A DNA stretch of 46,012 nt from an uncultured Prochlorococcus sp. (GTDB lineage: Bacteria > Cyanobacteriota > Cyanobacteriia > PCC-6307 > Cyanobiaceae): assembly GCA_902534675.1 (NCBI GenBank), contig CACAQQ010000006.1:1-46012 (forward strand). The letters are read 5' to 3'. The first letter of the stretch is position 1. Each line of letters begins with the position of its first letter. Shown piece after piece: positions 20,190-30,406 of this stretch. The notes under the pieces were generated by a model. That model had not been told where the DNA came from and searched no databases. It worked only from the letters and a program-made list of their open reading frames with translations. A program made the position numbers and the translations under genes.

Positions 20190-20615
20190 TTAAAAAGGTA
20201 TTTCATCAACTTCAGGTACTAAAGGTGAACTATCCCAACTAGATTTTTTAGTGATTTCTTTATTTTCAGATGAATCATTATTTTCTTTTTGATCAGAATT
20301 AAAAACGTTAACTGAAGATATTTGATGAATTTTTGAGGCTGTTAGTTCAGGTTGCTTTTCTTTTGTTCCGTCTTGTCTAGTGACAGAATTCATCTTTAAA
20401 CGTCCCTCAATAACAATATTTTGCCCTTCCTTTAGTTCATCTACCATTTCTTGGGCAATATTTCCCCATCCTATGATCTTGAGATCTCTGGTTGGATCTT
20501 CACTCCGTAATCCTTTAAAATTAACTATCATTTCTGCAATTGGAGTTTGGTTTTCTTTGGTATACCTCATTTGGGGAGCGCTATTAATTACCGCCTGAAT
20601 TAAACAATGATTCAT
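20190..20615 (-). CDS. ssb: Single-stranded DNA-binding protein
   Basis: OB-fold segments PIAEMIVNFKG, IIGWGNIAQEMVDELKEGQNIVIEGRLKMNSV; acidic tail ending VPEVDEIPF. Confidence 0.9.
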   Translation of the reverse strand: MNHCLIQAVINSAPQMRYTKENQTPIAEMIVNFKGLRSEDPTRDLKIIGWGNIAQEMVDELKEGQNIVIEGRLKMNSVTRQDGTKEKQPELTASKIHQISSVNVFNSDQKENNDSSENKEITKKSSWDSSPLVPEVDEIPF

Positions 20616-20643
20616 TACTAACTATTTAATTAAAGACATACTG

Positions 20644-21441
20644 ATGCAGAATCAAGAAAATTGCTATAAAAATGTTTGGATCCTATCAGGAACTTCGGAT
20701 GGACCTGTAATCGCTAATAGGCTTCTTGAACTTAATTATTCAGTTTTTGCAAGCGTTTTAACTTATAAAGCAGGGCAAGCTTATATTGAAAATCCAAAGT
20801 TACATATCATTACGGGTAAATTAAATAATAGAGATCAAATAATTAATTTTATAAATAAAAATAAAATCACATGCGTTGTCGATGCTACTCATCCGTTTTC
20901 CTTAATAATTTCTAAAAATCTTAATAATGCCTGTAAAGAGATTAATATACCTCTCTTACTATTTGAGAGGAAATCTCTAATAAATAACATTAATAATTTC
21001 TTTTATATTAATGATTTAAAGGATATAAATAACATTGATATAGAAAATAAGAATATTCTTCTGGCAATAGGATCAAGATTCCTTAACGATACAGCTGATT
21101 ATTATATGAATTATAAAGCAAATGTATTTACAAGGGTACTTCCAACTTATGAAAGTATTACTAAAGCTTTTGGATCATGTATTAAAAATTCAAACATAGC
21201 AATACTTGAACCGAGTAAAAATAATAAAAGCATTTTAGAAAAAAAACTTTGTGATTTTTGGGAGATAGATTATGTTCTATGCAGAGAATCTGGAAGTTAT
21301 TCTCAGAAAAACTGGGAGAGAATAGTTTCTGGAAGTAAAATGAAGTTATTTTTGGTTAAAAGGCCGCAAGTTGAAAATGATTATTCTTACTCTTTTAATC
21401 AATATCACAATTTGATAAATCACATAATTAAAAAATATTGA
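20644..21441 (+). CDS. cobK: Precorrin-6A reductase
   Basis: ILSGTSDGPVIANRLLE, VVDATHPFS, CRESGSYSQKNWER: CobK/CbiJ pattern. Confidence 0.85.
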   Translation: MQNQENCYKNVWILSGTSDGPVIANRLLELNYSVFASVLTYKAGQAYIENPKLHIITGKLNNRDQIINFINKNKITCVVDATHPFSLIISKNLNNACKEINIPLLLFERKSLINNINNFFYINDLKDINNIDIENKNILLAIGSRFLNDTADYYMNYKANVFTRVLPTYESITKAFGSCIKNSNIAILEPSKNNKSILEKKLCDFWEIDYVLCRESGSYSQKNWERIVSGSKMKLFLVKRPQVENDYSYSFNQYHNLINHIIKKY

Positions 21442-21454
21442 TATTTAATTCATT

Positions 21455-21760
21455 ATGGAAATATTAGTTATCATCACAACTGAATCAAGTAAAGCAAATG
21501 CTTTGCGAATGGCTAAATTACTAATACAAGAAAAACTTGCAGCTTGTGTTTCGATAAAGCAAATTTTTTCAATTTATAAGTGGGATGATGATATTGAAGA
21601 AACTAAAGAGTTTGAAATCACAATAAAAAGTAAACTAGAATTTAAAGATTGTTTAATTGAGTTCTTAAATAACAATTCCAAATATGATGTCCCTCAAATT
21701 ATTTACAAAAAATACCATGCTGAGATGAAATATTATGATTGGTTAAGTAAGACTATTTGA
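21455..21760 (+). CDS. cutA: CutA1 divalent-cation tolerance protein
   Basis: TTESSKANALRMAKLLIQEKLAACVSI...IYKWDDDIEETKEFEITIKS...YDVPQIIY. Confidence 0.9.
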   Translation: MEILVIITTESSKANALRMAKLLIQEKLAACVSIKQIFSIYKWDDDIEETKEFEITIKSKLEFKDCLIEFLNNNSKYDVPQIIYKKYHAEMKYYDWLSKTI

Positions 21761-21766
21761 TTAAAT

Positions 21767-22771
21767 TTATTTTATTAACTCTTTAAGATCTATATCTGAT
21801 CTAGATCCTAATTGCGTAATTATTTGTCCCGCACAAATTGAAGCTATCTCTCCGCATTTTTTCAGGGAACAATTGTTTATTAATCCATGGATAAATCCTC
21901 CCGCATAGATATCTCCCGCTCCTGTAGTATCAATAATCTTGCCTTTTGTTATTGACTCAATTATTTGAACATTATTTTTGTTAACTATGAGAGAACCATT
22001 GCTTCCAAGAGTTACTATGACTAATTCACATAAGGAAGATAGGTGTTCTTGGCAGCTTGCTAATTTATCATTTTTAAATAGACTTAACACCTCGGATTCA
22101 TTACAAAAAAGAATATCTACATATTCATTAATTAATTCCAAGAAACTTTCACGATGTCTATCTACACAAAATGAATCAGATAATGAAAGGATTATTTTTG
22201 TATTAGATTGTTTTGCAATTTGGGCAGCTTTAATAAAAGCTTTTTTAGCTAATTCGCTGTCCCATAAATATCCTTCTAAATATAAGTATTTACTTTCTTT
22301 AATTATAGTAAAGTCAATATCTTCTGGTTCAAACTCTATAGATGCTCCTAGGTAAGTGCACATAGTTCTTTGTGCATCAGGTGTAATCAAAATAATTGAA
22401 TGAGCTGTTGAAGCACCTTCAATAGTTGGTGGAGTATTAAATATAGTTTTACTTTTTTTTATATCATCTGAAAAGAAATTCCCAAATTTATCATTTTTCA
22501 CCCTTCCAATAAACTGCACATGATTACCTAATTCTGCTAAACAAACAACGGTATTTGCTGAGGACCCACCTGATATTTGTTTGATCACTTTGCAATTTTT
22601 TAACAATCTCTGAGATTCATCAGAATTAATGAGATTCATTGATCCTTTATCAAGATTATTTATCTCAAGAAACTCATCTTCAATATTTACAATAATATCT
22701 ACTATTGCATTGCCCAGGCCAATGAGATCAACCTTTTTAATATGTTCAAAATGTCTAAAGGGTTCCATCAT
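21767..22771 (-). CDS. PfkB-family sugar/adenosine kinase
   Basis: GLGNAIVDIIV, GGSSANTVVCLAELG, DTTGAGDIYAGGFIHGL. Confidence 0.9.
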   Translation of the reverse strand: MMEPFRHFEHIKKVDLIGLGNAIVDIIVNIEDEFLEINNLDKGSMNLINSDESQRLLKNCKVIKQISGGSSANTVVCLAELGNHVQFIGRVKNDKFGNFFSDDIKKSKTIFNTPPTIEGASTAHSIILITPDAQRTMCTYLGASIEFEPEDIDFTIIKESKYLYLEGYLWDSELAKKAFIKAAQIAKQSNTKIILSLSDSFCVDRHRESFLELINEYVDILFCNESEVLSLFKNDKLASCQEHLSSLCELVIVTLGSNGSLIVNKNNVQIIESITKGKIIDTTGAGDIYAGGFIHGLINNCSLKKCGEIASICAGQIITQLGSRSDIDLKELIK

Positions 22772-22786
22772 TAATTTGAAACTAAA

Positions 22787-24178
<1,392 letters not shown>

Positions 24179-24616
24179 TCAACTTTCTCTTAGAACCATT
24201 TTTTCAGCAAGAGAAAATTCTTTGGTTAAACGCTCCTTAAGTTTATCCGGTAAAGGTCTACTTGCAAAGTTTTTGTAATGACCTGCCATAGCATTTAATG
24301 CTGTTTGCATTGTGGTAAATGATTGTGTTTTATTAACCATCCCTCTATTTCTATATCTGGAAATATAGTCAGTTATAAGGGTAAGAGCCTCACTTCTTAC
24401 TTCATCTTTGTTTGGAGAATCTTTTGGAGTATCAACAGCGATTTGTAGTGTTTTGACAACTGAAATTGTATCTTTTGCATAGTCACCTGTCATTGAGGTT
24501 TTTACAGCTAAAGAAGGGGAGCTAAATAATGTAAAAACAACAATCAAAGAAAGTGCATAAGATATAGCTTTCGTAATATTTCTAAAAATTAATTCTGATG
24601 TCCATTTCATTAACAT
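24179..24616 (-). CDS. psb27: Photosystem II assembly protein Psb27 (no lipobox Cys)
   Basis: MTGDYAKDTISVVKTLQIAVDTPKDSPNKDEVRSEALTLITDYISRYRNRG...SFTTMQTALNAMAGHYKNF. Confidence 0.92.
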   Translation of the reverse strand: MLMKWTSELIFRNITKAISYALSLIVVFTLFSSPSLAVKTSMTGDYAKDTISVVKTLQIAVDTPKDSPNKDEVRSEALTLITDYISRYRNRGMVNKTQSFTTMQTALNAMAGHYKNFASRPLPDKLKERLTKEFSLAEKMVLRES

Positions 24617-24640
24617 AACTAAGCTCCAATAAATTTAGCC

Positions 24641-26443
24641 TTAAGAGTTTTTATTGTACATTATTTTTGATTCCGAAATAAATGTTTCCAACAATTTATC
24701 TGCACTAATTTTAAATTTAGTATTATTCGTTCTGCATATAAGTTCTACTTCCTTATTAATAGAATCTCTACCAATAATTATCTGAAAAGGTATACCAATT
24801 AATTCTGCATCTTTAAATTTCACACCCGCTCTATCGCCCCTATCATCAAGTAGGACATCAATTTTATTTTTTAAAAAATTATTATAAATTTGCTCAGTAA
24901 GTTCTCTTTGAATCGGATCTTTTAGGTTCGTTGGAATAATAATAACTTCAAAAGGAGAAATCTGGATTGGCCAACAAATACCCTTTTGATCATGATGCTG
25001 TTCAATTGCAGCTTGAGCTATTCTTGTCACTCCAATTCCATAACAACCCATCCACAAATTTTTTAATTGGCCATCCTTATCAGAAAATTTAGCATTTAAT
25101 TTTTCACTATATTTTTGACCTAATTGGAAAATATGTCCAATTTCTATACCTTTTTTTTCTTCAAGTTCCTCATTATCATCAATTTTTACTTTATCCCCTT
25201 TTTTAGCATTCCTGATATCCCCAATTAGATAGTCTTTCGAAGCAAAAGAAAATTCTTGAAAAACTTTGTGGAAATTAACTTTATTCCCACCACTTATAAA
25301 CTTCGAAAGGTTATTTGCAGAATAGTCAATTATTCTTGTCCATTTTTTATCCCAATTAGAACTGGCTTTAATAGTTTTATTATCTAAATCTGGCCCGATA
25401 AAACCAAAGGGCAAATCAACTATATTTTTTTCTATAGTATTTTTGTCTTCAATCTTTTTAAGACTAAGGAGATTGGAATTATGAAGTTTGTTGATTAAGT
25501 TAAAAAGCTTTATTTCATTAATTTGTTGATCACCTCGTATGCATGCAAGAATTGGGACCTCAAATTCACTCTCGAACTGTGCAAGGAATATTACTACTTT
25601 AATAATCTGACTAGGGTCTAAATTATTATTATCGCAAACCTCTAGGATTGTTTTTTGTTGAGGTGTTTCCAGCAACTCTGCAATATTATCTTTTAGTGGA
25701 ATAGGTTGAGAGGGTATAGAAACAGCTTTTTCAATATTTGCAGCATAAGAACCACTTTGAGTAAATAAAATGGAATCTTCCCCCGCATCAGCAGTGACCA
25801 TATATTCTTTAGAGGAGGCACCTCCAATTGCTCCACTATCAGCTTCAACCCCTACTGTCTGCAGTCCACAAGATTTAAAAATATTTTCATAAGCATTGCC
25901 TACCTTTTCATAGAAAGAGGCTAGATCGTTTTCTGAAGAATGGAAAGAATAACCATCTTTCATTATAAATTCTCTACTTCTCATCAATCCAAACCTTGGT
26001 CTTATTTCATCTCTAAATTTTGTCTGTATTTGATAAAAACATTGAGGTAGTTGCTTATAGGAATTTATGGTCTCTGATGCAATACTCGTGATAACCTCTT
26101 CGTGAGTTGGAGCTAAACCAAATTCTTTACCTTGTCTATCTTTGAGATTAAACATTATTCCTTCCCCTGCGGTATATCCTTGCCATCTTTCACTTTTTTT
26201 CCATAAATCTGCAGGATGAAGTTGGGGTAATAGTAATTTTGTACAACCAATACTATTAAGTTCTCTTTCAATTATTGCGGATATTTTTTCAATAACTCTA
26301 AGCATTATTGGCATGTATGCATAAATACCGCTATTAACTCTACGAATGTATCCGGCTTTTAAAAGTAATTGATGTGAAACAATCTCAGCTTCAGAAGGTG
26401 TGTCACGAAGTGTCCCCAGAGGAAATGAGGTTGTCACGCGCAT
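24641..26443 (-). CDS. proS: Proline--tRNA ligase (bacterial type with insertion domain)
   Basis: HQLLLKAGYIRRVNSGIYAYMPI, LAPTHEEVIT, FRDEIRPRFGLMRSREFIMKD, GCYGIGVTRIAQAA. Confidence 0.96.
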   Translation of the reverse strand: MRVTTSFPLGTLRDTPSEAEIVSHQLLLKAGYIRRVNSGIYAYMPIMLRVIEKISAIIERELNSIGCTKLLLPQLHPADLWKKSERWQGYTAGEGIMFNLKDRQGKEFGLAPTHEEVITSIASETINSYKQLPQCFYQIQTKFRDEIRPRFGLMRSREFIMKDGYSFHSSENDLASFYEKVGNAYENIFKSCGLQTVGVEADSGAIGGASSKEYMVTADAGEDSILFTQSGSYAANIEKAVSIPSQPIPLKDNIAELLETPQQKTILEVCDNNNLDPSQIIKVVIFLAQFESEFEVPILACIRGDQQINEIKLFNLINKLHNSNLLSLKKIEDKNTIEKNIVDLPFGFIGPDLDNKTIKASSNWDKKWTRIIDYSANNLSKFISGGNKVNFHKVFQEFSFASKDYLIGDIRNAKKGDKVKIDDNEELEEKKGIEIGHIFQLGQKYSEKLNAKFSDKDGQLKNLWMGCYGIGVTRIAQAAIEQHHDQKGICWPIQISPFEVIIIPTNLKDPIQRELTEQIYNNFLKNKIDVLLDDRGDRAGVKFKDAELIGIPFQIIIGRDSINKEVELICRTNNTKFKISADKLLETFISESKIMYNKNS

Positions 26444-26616
26444 ATAAAAAATCCTTAATAATATTTAATTTTATCAATTAAGATGAAAAAATAATTTAAA
26501 GTGTCTTGAGTCCCTCAACGCGGCTAGTCTAAAAATATTCTTTCTGCTAACTTCTTCAGTAATGCAGTTCAAACTCTTTTGAAAGTTCATTATTACTAAA
26601 ACATTTTCTTAAGTTT

Positions 26617-26967
26617 ATGGAAAAAATAGATTCCAATATTTCTAGCGAAGAGGAATTAATAGGTATTGATGAAGTACAAAAATTCCTAAACAGATCGAGA
26701 GCTTCTGTCTATAGGTACACAAATACAGATTTGAGAAATCTTAACCCTAGCTTTAATCCAAGAAAATTAAATCCCGAATTTAGAACTGATCAAAAAGAAC
26801 CTTTAAAATTCCATCCTAATGAAGTAGCAAGATTTGCAAAAGATATTTTAAGAATTAAGGAAGTTACTGTAGAGGTCTTCAATACACCCTCCTCTGCTGC
26901 TCAAAATATAATGGGACAAATACTAGACGAACTTAAATCTATTAGGTCTTTGCTAGAGAAAGAGTAA
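26617..26967 (+). CDS. Small putative helix-turn-helix protein
   Basis: LIGIDEVQKFLNRSRASVYRYTN resembles MerR/excisionase-type HTH; C-terminal helix QILDELKSIRSLLEKE. Confidence 0.65.
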   Translation: MEKIDSNISSEEELIGIDEVQKFLNRSRASVYRYTNTDLRNLNPSFNPRKLNPEFRTDQKEPLKFHPNEVARFAKDILRIKEVTVEVFNTPSSAAQNIMGQILDELKSIRSLLEKE

Positions 26968-27066
26968 TTTAGAAAAAAATACTAATCAATGTTTTGATTT
27001 ATTGACATTTTGAATGTAGGATAATGATGTCTAATTATCTCCTTAATCTTTTCCAATTAAGAGTTC

Positions 27067-27321
27067 TTGAGTTACACGAAATCAAAGCAATTTATTCAAA
27101 GTAAATCAAGCGAAGAATCTTATCATGGTTCTGCTCGAAGTGATTTTGAAAGAGATGATGATGACCCCTTAAGTATAAGGAGTTTATCAATAACATCTTT
27201 AGGTATTATTTTTGCTTTTTTGACAATTTTTTTACCTTCAATAAGCATTTTAATTGGAAGACCTTTATCTCAAGGAAACGAGATAATTCATAATCACGAT
27301 TTTAAAAAAGATGGACCTTAG
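27067..27321 (+). CDS. Small single-pass membrane hypothetical protein
   Basis: One TM (SITSLGIIFAFLTIFLPSISILIG); TTG start; stop overlaps start of the next gene. Confidence 0.6.
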   Translation: MSYTKSKQFIQSKSSEESYHGSARSDFERDDDDPLSIRSLSITSLGIIFAFLTIFLPSISILIGRPLSQGNEIIHNHDFKKDGP

Positions 27322-27856
27322 TTCAATACCTCCATCTCCAATGAAGGGAATAGTAAATATTGTTGTTGAAATACCTGCAGGGAGTAGGAATAAATATGAA
27401 TATTGCTCCGATGCAGGAATAATGGCTTTAGATAGAGTGTTGCATTCTTCAGTTAGGTACCCTTTTGATTATGGTTTTATCCCTAATACCCTTGCTGATG
27501 ATGGAGCTCCTCTTGATGCAATGGTTATAATGGATGAGCCTACTTTTGCTGGCTGTTTAATAAAAGCTAGACCTATTGGAGTTTTAGATATGCACGATTG
27601 TGGTGCATATGATGGGAAACTTTTATGTGTGCCTATGGCTAACCCTAGACAGGCGAATATAGTGAGTATTAATCAAATTGCTCCTAATCAGCTTGAGGAT
27701 GTTGCTGAATTTTTTAGAACAAGTAAAGGGCTTGATGGAAGAACAGTTAAAATTGACGGTTGGAGGGATTTTGATGTTGTTGAAAATTTATTGAAAAGTT
27801 GTACATCCCTAAAAAAGAAAAAGTTTAAAGTACTTAAGAAATCAAAAATTAGTTAA
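27311..27856 (+). CDS. ppa: Inorganic pyrophosphatase, family I, cyanobacterial-type ortholog with substituted catalytic residues (probably inactive or altered)
   Basis: VEIPAGSRNKYE, LDRVLHSSVRYPFDYGFIPNTLADDG(A)PLDAMVIMD; FFRT(S)KGLDGR where HYKDL/SYKNL is expected. Confidence 0.9.
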   Translation: MDLSSIPPSPMKGIVNIVVEIPAGSRNKYEYCSDAGIMALDRVLHSSVRYPFDYGFIPNTLADDGAPLDAMVIMDEPTFAGCLIKARPIGVLDMHDCGAYDGKLLCVPMANPRQANIVSINQIAPNQLEDVAEFFRTSKGLDGRTVKIDGWRDFDVVENLLKSCTSLKKKKFKVLKKSKIS

Positions 27857-27861
27857 TTAAA

Positions 27862-28218
27862 TTGAAAAAAATAGTTTTTTATAGTTATTTAAAATGCTCT
27901 ACTTGCAGAAAAGCTGCAAATTGGCTTAAAAGCAAAAACTTCGAATTCCAATTAATTGATATTGTAAAAGAACCCCCACTTGTTAATTATTTAAATCTAG
28001 CTCTAGAACAATATTCTGATGATAAGAAACGGATTTTTAATACAAGAGGTAAAGCATTTAAAACTCTTAATCTTGATATTTACGGTTTATCAAAGGAAGA
28101 AATTATTCAACTTCTTTTAAGTGATGGAAAATTAATAAAGAGACCATTTTTGATTTGCGAAGGTGAAAAAGTAATATTAGGATTTAACGAAATTGAATAT
28201 GCTAAACAATTTATATGA
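27862..28218 (+). CDS. ArsC/Spx-family thioredoxin-fold protein
   Basis: YLKCSTCRKAANWLKSKN...DIVKEPP...FNTRGKAFKTLNL...IKRPFLI. Confidence 0.85.
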   Translation: MKKIVFYSYLKCSTCRKAANWLKSKNFEFQLIDIVKEPPLVNYLNLALEQYSDDKKRIFNTRGKAFKTLNLDIYGLSKEEIIQLLLSDGKLIKRPFLICEGEKVILGFNEIEYAKQFI

Positions 28219-28907
28219 GGTTAAAAAAACAAAACCTTATTAATTTTATGCATGCTTCTATTAAAAGTTTTTTTAAAGAATGGGGTCTACTAATTCTATT
28301 AACTTTTTTTGTTTCTTCTTGTAGATCTTTTTTAGCAGAACCACGTTATATCCCTTCTGGCTCAATGCTACCAGAATTACAAATAAACGATAGGCTAATT
28401 ATTGAAAAATTTTCGCTAAGGAACTCTTTACCAAAAAGAGGAGATATTGTTGTTTTTAACTCACCTTACTCTTTTGATGAAAAATTAATTTCACGAAGAT
28501 TTAAGCCTCTACCAAAAAAAAGATATTGTTTTTTTATGAGTTTTCCTCCGATGTCGTTTATTCCTGGTTTGAGGGATCAAGCTTGTGATGCTTATATTAA
28601 AAGAGTGGTGGCACTCCCAGGAGAAATTGTCAGCGTAAACACTAAGGGGGAATTAATAATAAATAATAAATTAATTACTGAACCTTATATCTCTTACAAG
28701 TGCTCATTATCAATCTTCAATAAATGTGGTAAATTTGAAAATACAAAAGTACCTGAAGATCATTTTTTGGTTTTAGGTGATAATAGGTCAAATAGCTGGG
28801 ATGGTAGATATTGGCCTGGAAGTAAATTTCTTCATAAAAAGGAGATAATTGGTAAAGCATATTTCAGATTTTGGCCTCTTAGTCAAGTTGGCTTTTTTAA
28901 TAAATAA
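28215..28907 (+). CDS. lepB: Signal peptidase I
   Basis: YIPSGSMLPELQINDRLIIEK, KRGDIVVFNSP, YIKRVVALPGE, VLGDNRSNSWDGRYWP: catalytic Ser/Lys boxes. Confidence 0.93.
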   Translation: MRLKKQNLINFMHASIKSFFKEWGLLILLTFFVSSCRSFLAEPRYIPSGSMLPELQINDRLIIEKFSLRNSLPKRGDIVVFNSPYSFDEKLISRRFKPLPKKRYCFFMSFPPMSFIPGLRDQACDAYIKRVVALPGEIVSVNTKGELIINNKLITEPYISYKCSLSIFNKCGKFENTKVPEDHFLVLGDNRSNSWDGRYWPGSKFLHKKEIIGKAYFRFWPLSQVGFFNK

Positions 28908-28909
28908 AG

Positions 28910-28953
28910 CCTTTTTATAACTCTGTCTTCATCAAAATAAATTTTTAAAAAGG
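28910..28953. terminator. Possible bidirectional terminator between convergent lepB and the phosphatase gene
   Basis: Inverted repeat CCTTTTTA (28910-28917) / TAAAAAGG (28946-28953) with about 28-nt loop, partly T-tracts. Weak. Confidence 0.3.
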
Positions 28954-28961
28954 GTTTTAAT

Positions 28962-30290
28962 TTAAAGTGCTCCTGAAGCAGTTGAATCAATTATTCCTCC
29001 TAGGTGGGTTGTAATGTTTAGAGCGCTGATCACAGGGGGCTTATTGGGATCATTAAAAAGGTCAATTATAGTTATGCCACCATTACCTTGTTTTATCATC
29101 CAAATATTTGAATAATTAATTCCAAGGATGTTGCAAATTAGAGTTTTATTGACTGCATCATGAGCAACCAGAAGGCTTAGATCATTATCCTTTTGAGATA
29201 AACAAATTTTGCCAAAAGCTTCTACGGACCTTTCTGATACGTCTTTGATAGATTCACCTTCGGGCATTATCACTTCTTCAGGTTTATCGTGCCAATTTTT
29301 TAGTAAAATAGGCCACTGTTCTCTGATTTCTGCTTCCAGTTTACCCTCCCATAATCCGTGACTAATTTCTACAAGTGAATCTATTCTTTCTATTTTTATA
29401 TCTTTACTATTTTGAAGGATTATTTGTGCAGTCTCATAAGGCCTATGCATTGAACTTGAAAATGCCTTATTGAAAGAAATATTTCTCAAATATTCAAAAG
29501 TCTTTCTAGCTTGATCTTTTCCGTTTTCATTTAAAGGGATATCAATTTGCCCTTGAAATCTACCTTCTTTGTTCCAGTTAGTTTCACCATGCCTTATTAG
29601 AAATATTCTGGAATCTCCAATTTGATTTGGAATATTCTTATTCAGATGGGAAGTTTGATTTAAGCATTCAATTTGGGTCTGAAAAGAATCATCTTTCCTT
29701 GAAATATTGAGTATTGAGAAAGAAGCATTTTCTAATCTTATTTTCCTAAAACCTTGCTTAGGCTTTCCTAATAAAAAGAGGATCAAACATCTAAGAATCG
29801 CATTATGTCCTACAACTAAAATATTTACATCATTTTTGTCTAGATAAATTTTTAAAATGTCTTCTACAAAATTTGTTACTTGAAAAAATAACTCTTGAAT
29901 TGGTTTATAAGTTTTATTGTCGTTTCTTTTTAAGGTTAGATTTTCTGGATCATTTTTCCATATAGGATAAATTGCAGGAAATTTCTGTTTTATTTCATCA
30001 ATTTTTAGACCAGACCATTCACTAAGATCTACCTCTAGTAGATTATCATCGAATATAATGTTTTGTTCTTTATTGAAGGACTCTTTGATTGTTTTTGCAG
30101 TCTCTGCTGCTCGCACAAGTGGGGAGGAATAGATTTTATCGAAGTTTATTTTTGATAATGCTTTTCCTGCTTTTCTGGCTTGTTCGTATCCTTCATCGGT
30201 TAATAATGAATCATCCGTTCTTCCTTGAATTAATCCTTTTGCATTGAAACTGCTTAGTCCATGCCTAACTAAAACTAATCTTATGGCCAT
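28962..30290 (-). CDS. Tandem two-domain histidine phosphatase (phosphoglycerate mutase family)
   Basis: Two RHG domains: LVLVRHGLSSFNAKGLIQGRTDDSLLT...VVGHNA and IFLIRHGETNWNKEGRFQGQIDIPLN...LLVAHDA. Confidence 0.9.
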   Translation of the reverse strand: MAIRLVLVRHGLSSFNAKGLIQGRTDDSLLTDEGYEQARKAGKALSKINFDKIYSSPLVRAAETAKTIKESFNKEQNIIFDDNLLEVDLSEWSGLKIDEIKQKFPAIYPIWKNDPENLTLKRNDNKTYKPIQELFFQVTNFVEDILKIYLDKNDVNILVVGHNAILRCLILFLLGKPKQGFRKIRLENASFSILNISRKDDSFQTQIECLNQTSHLNKNIPNQIGDSRIFLIRHGETNWNKEGRFQGQIDIPLNENGKDQARKTFEYLRNISFNKAFSSSMHRPYETAQIILQNSKDIKIERIDSLVEISHGLWEGKLEAEIREQWPILLKNWHDKPEEVIMPEGESIKDVSERSVEAFGKICLSQKDNDLSLLVAHDAVNKTLICNILGINYSNIWMIKQGNGGITIIDLFNDPNKPPVISALNITTHLGGIIDSTASGAL

Positions 30291-30406
30291 TATATAAATT
30301 TTAAAATTAAGATAATTTAATCATCTCATGGCGTGATTAAAATAGATACACTAATAAAGAGAACTTCAATGATAACTAAGTATAGTTTTCAAGAATATAA
30401 TAAATT

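Noticed and set aside
21978-22355. 125-aa plus-strand ORF inside the PfkB kinase gene
   Set aside because: Long but fully antisense to a clear kinase; composition mirrors the opposite strand.
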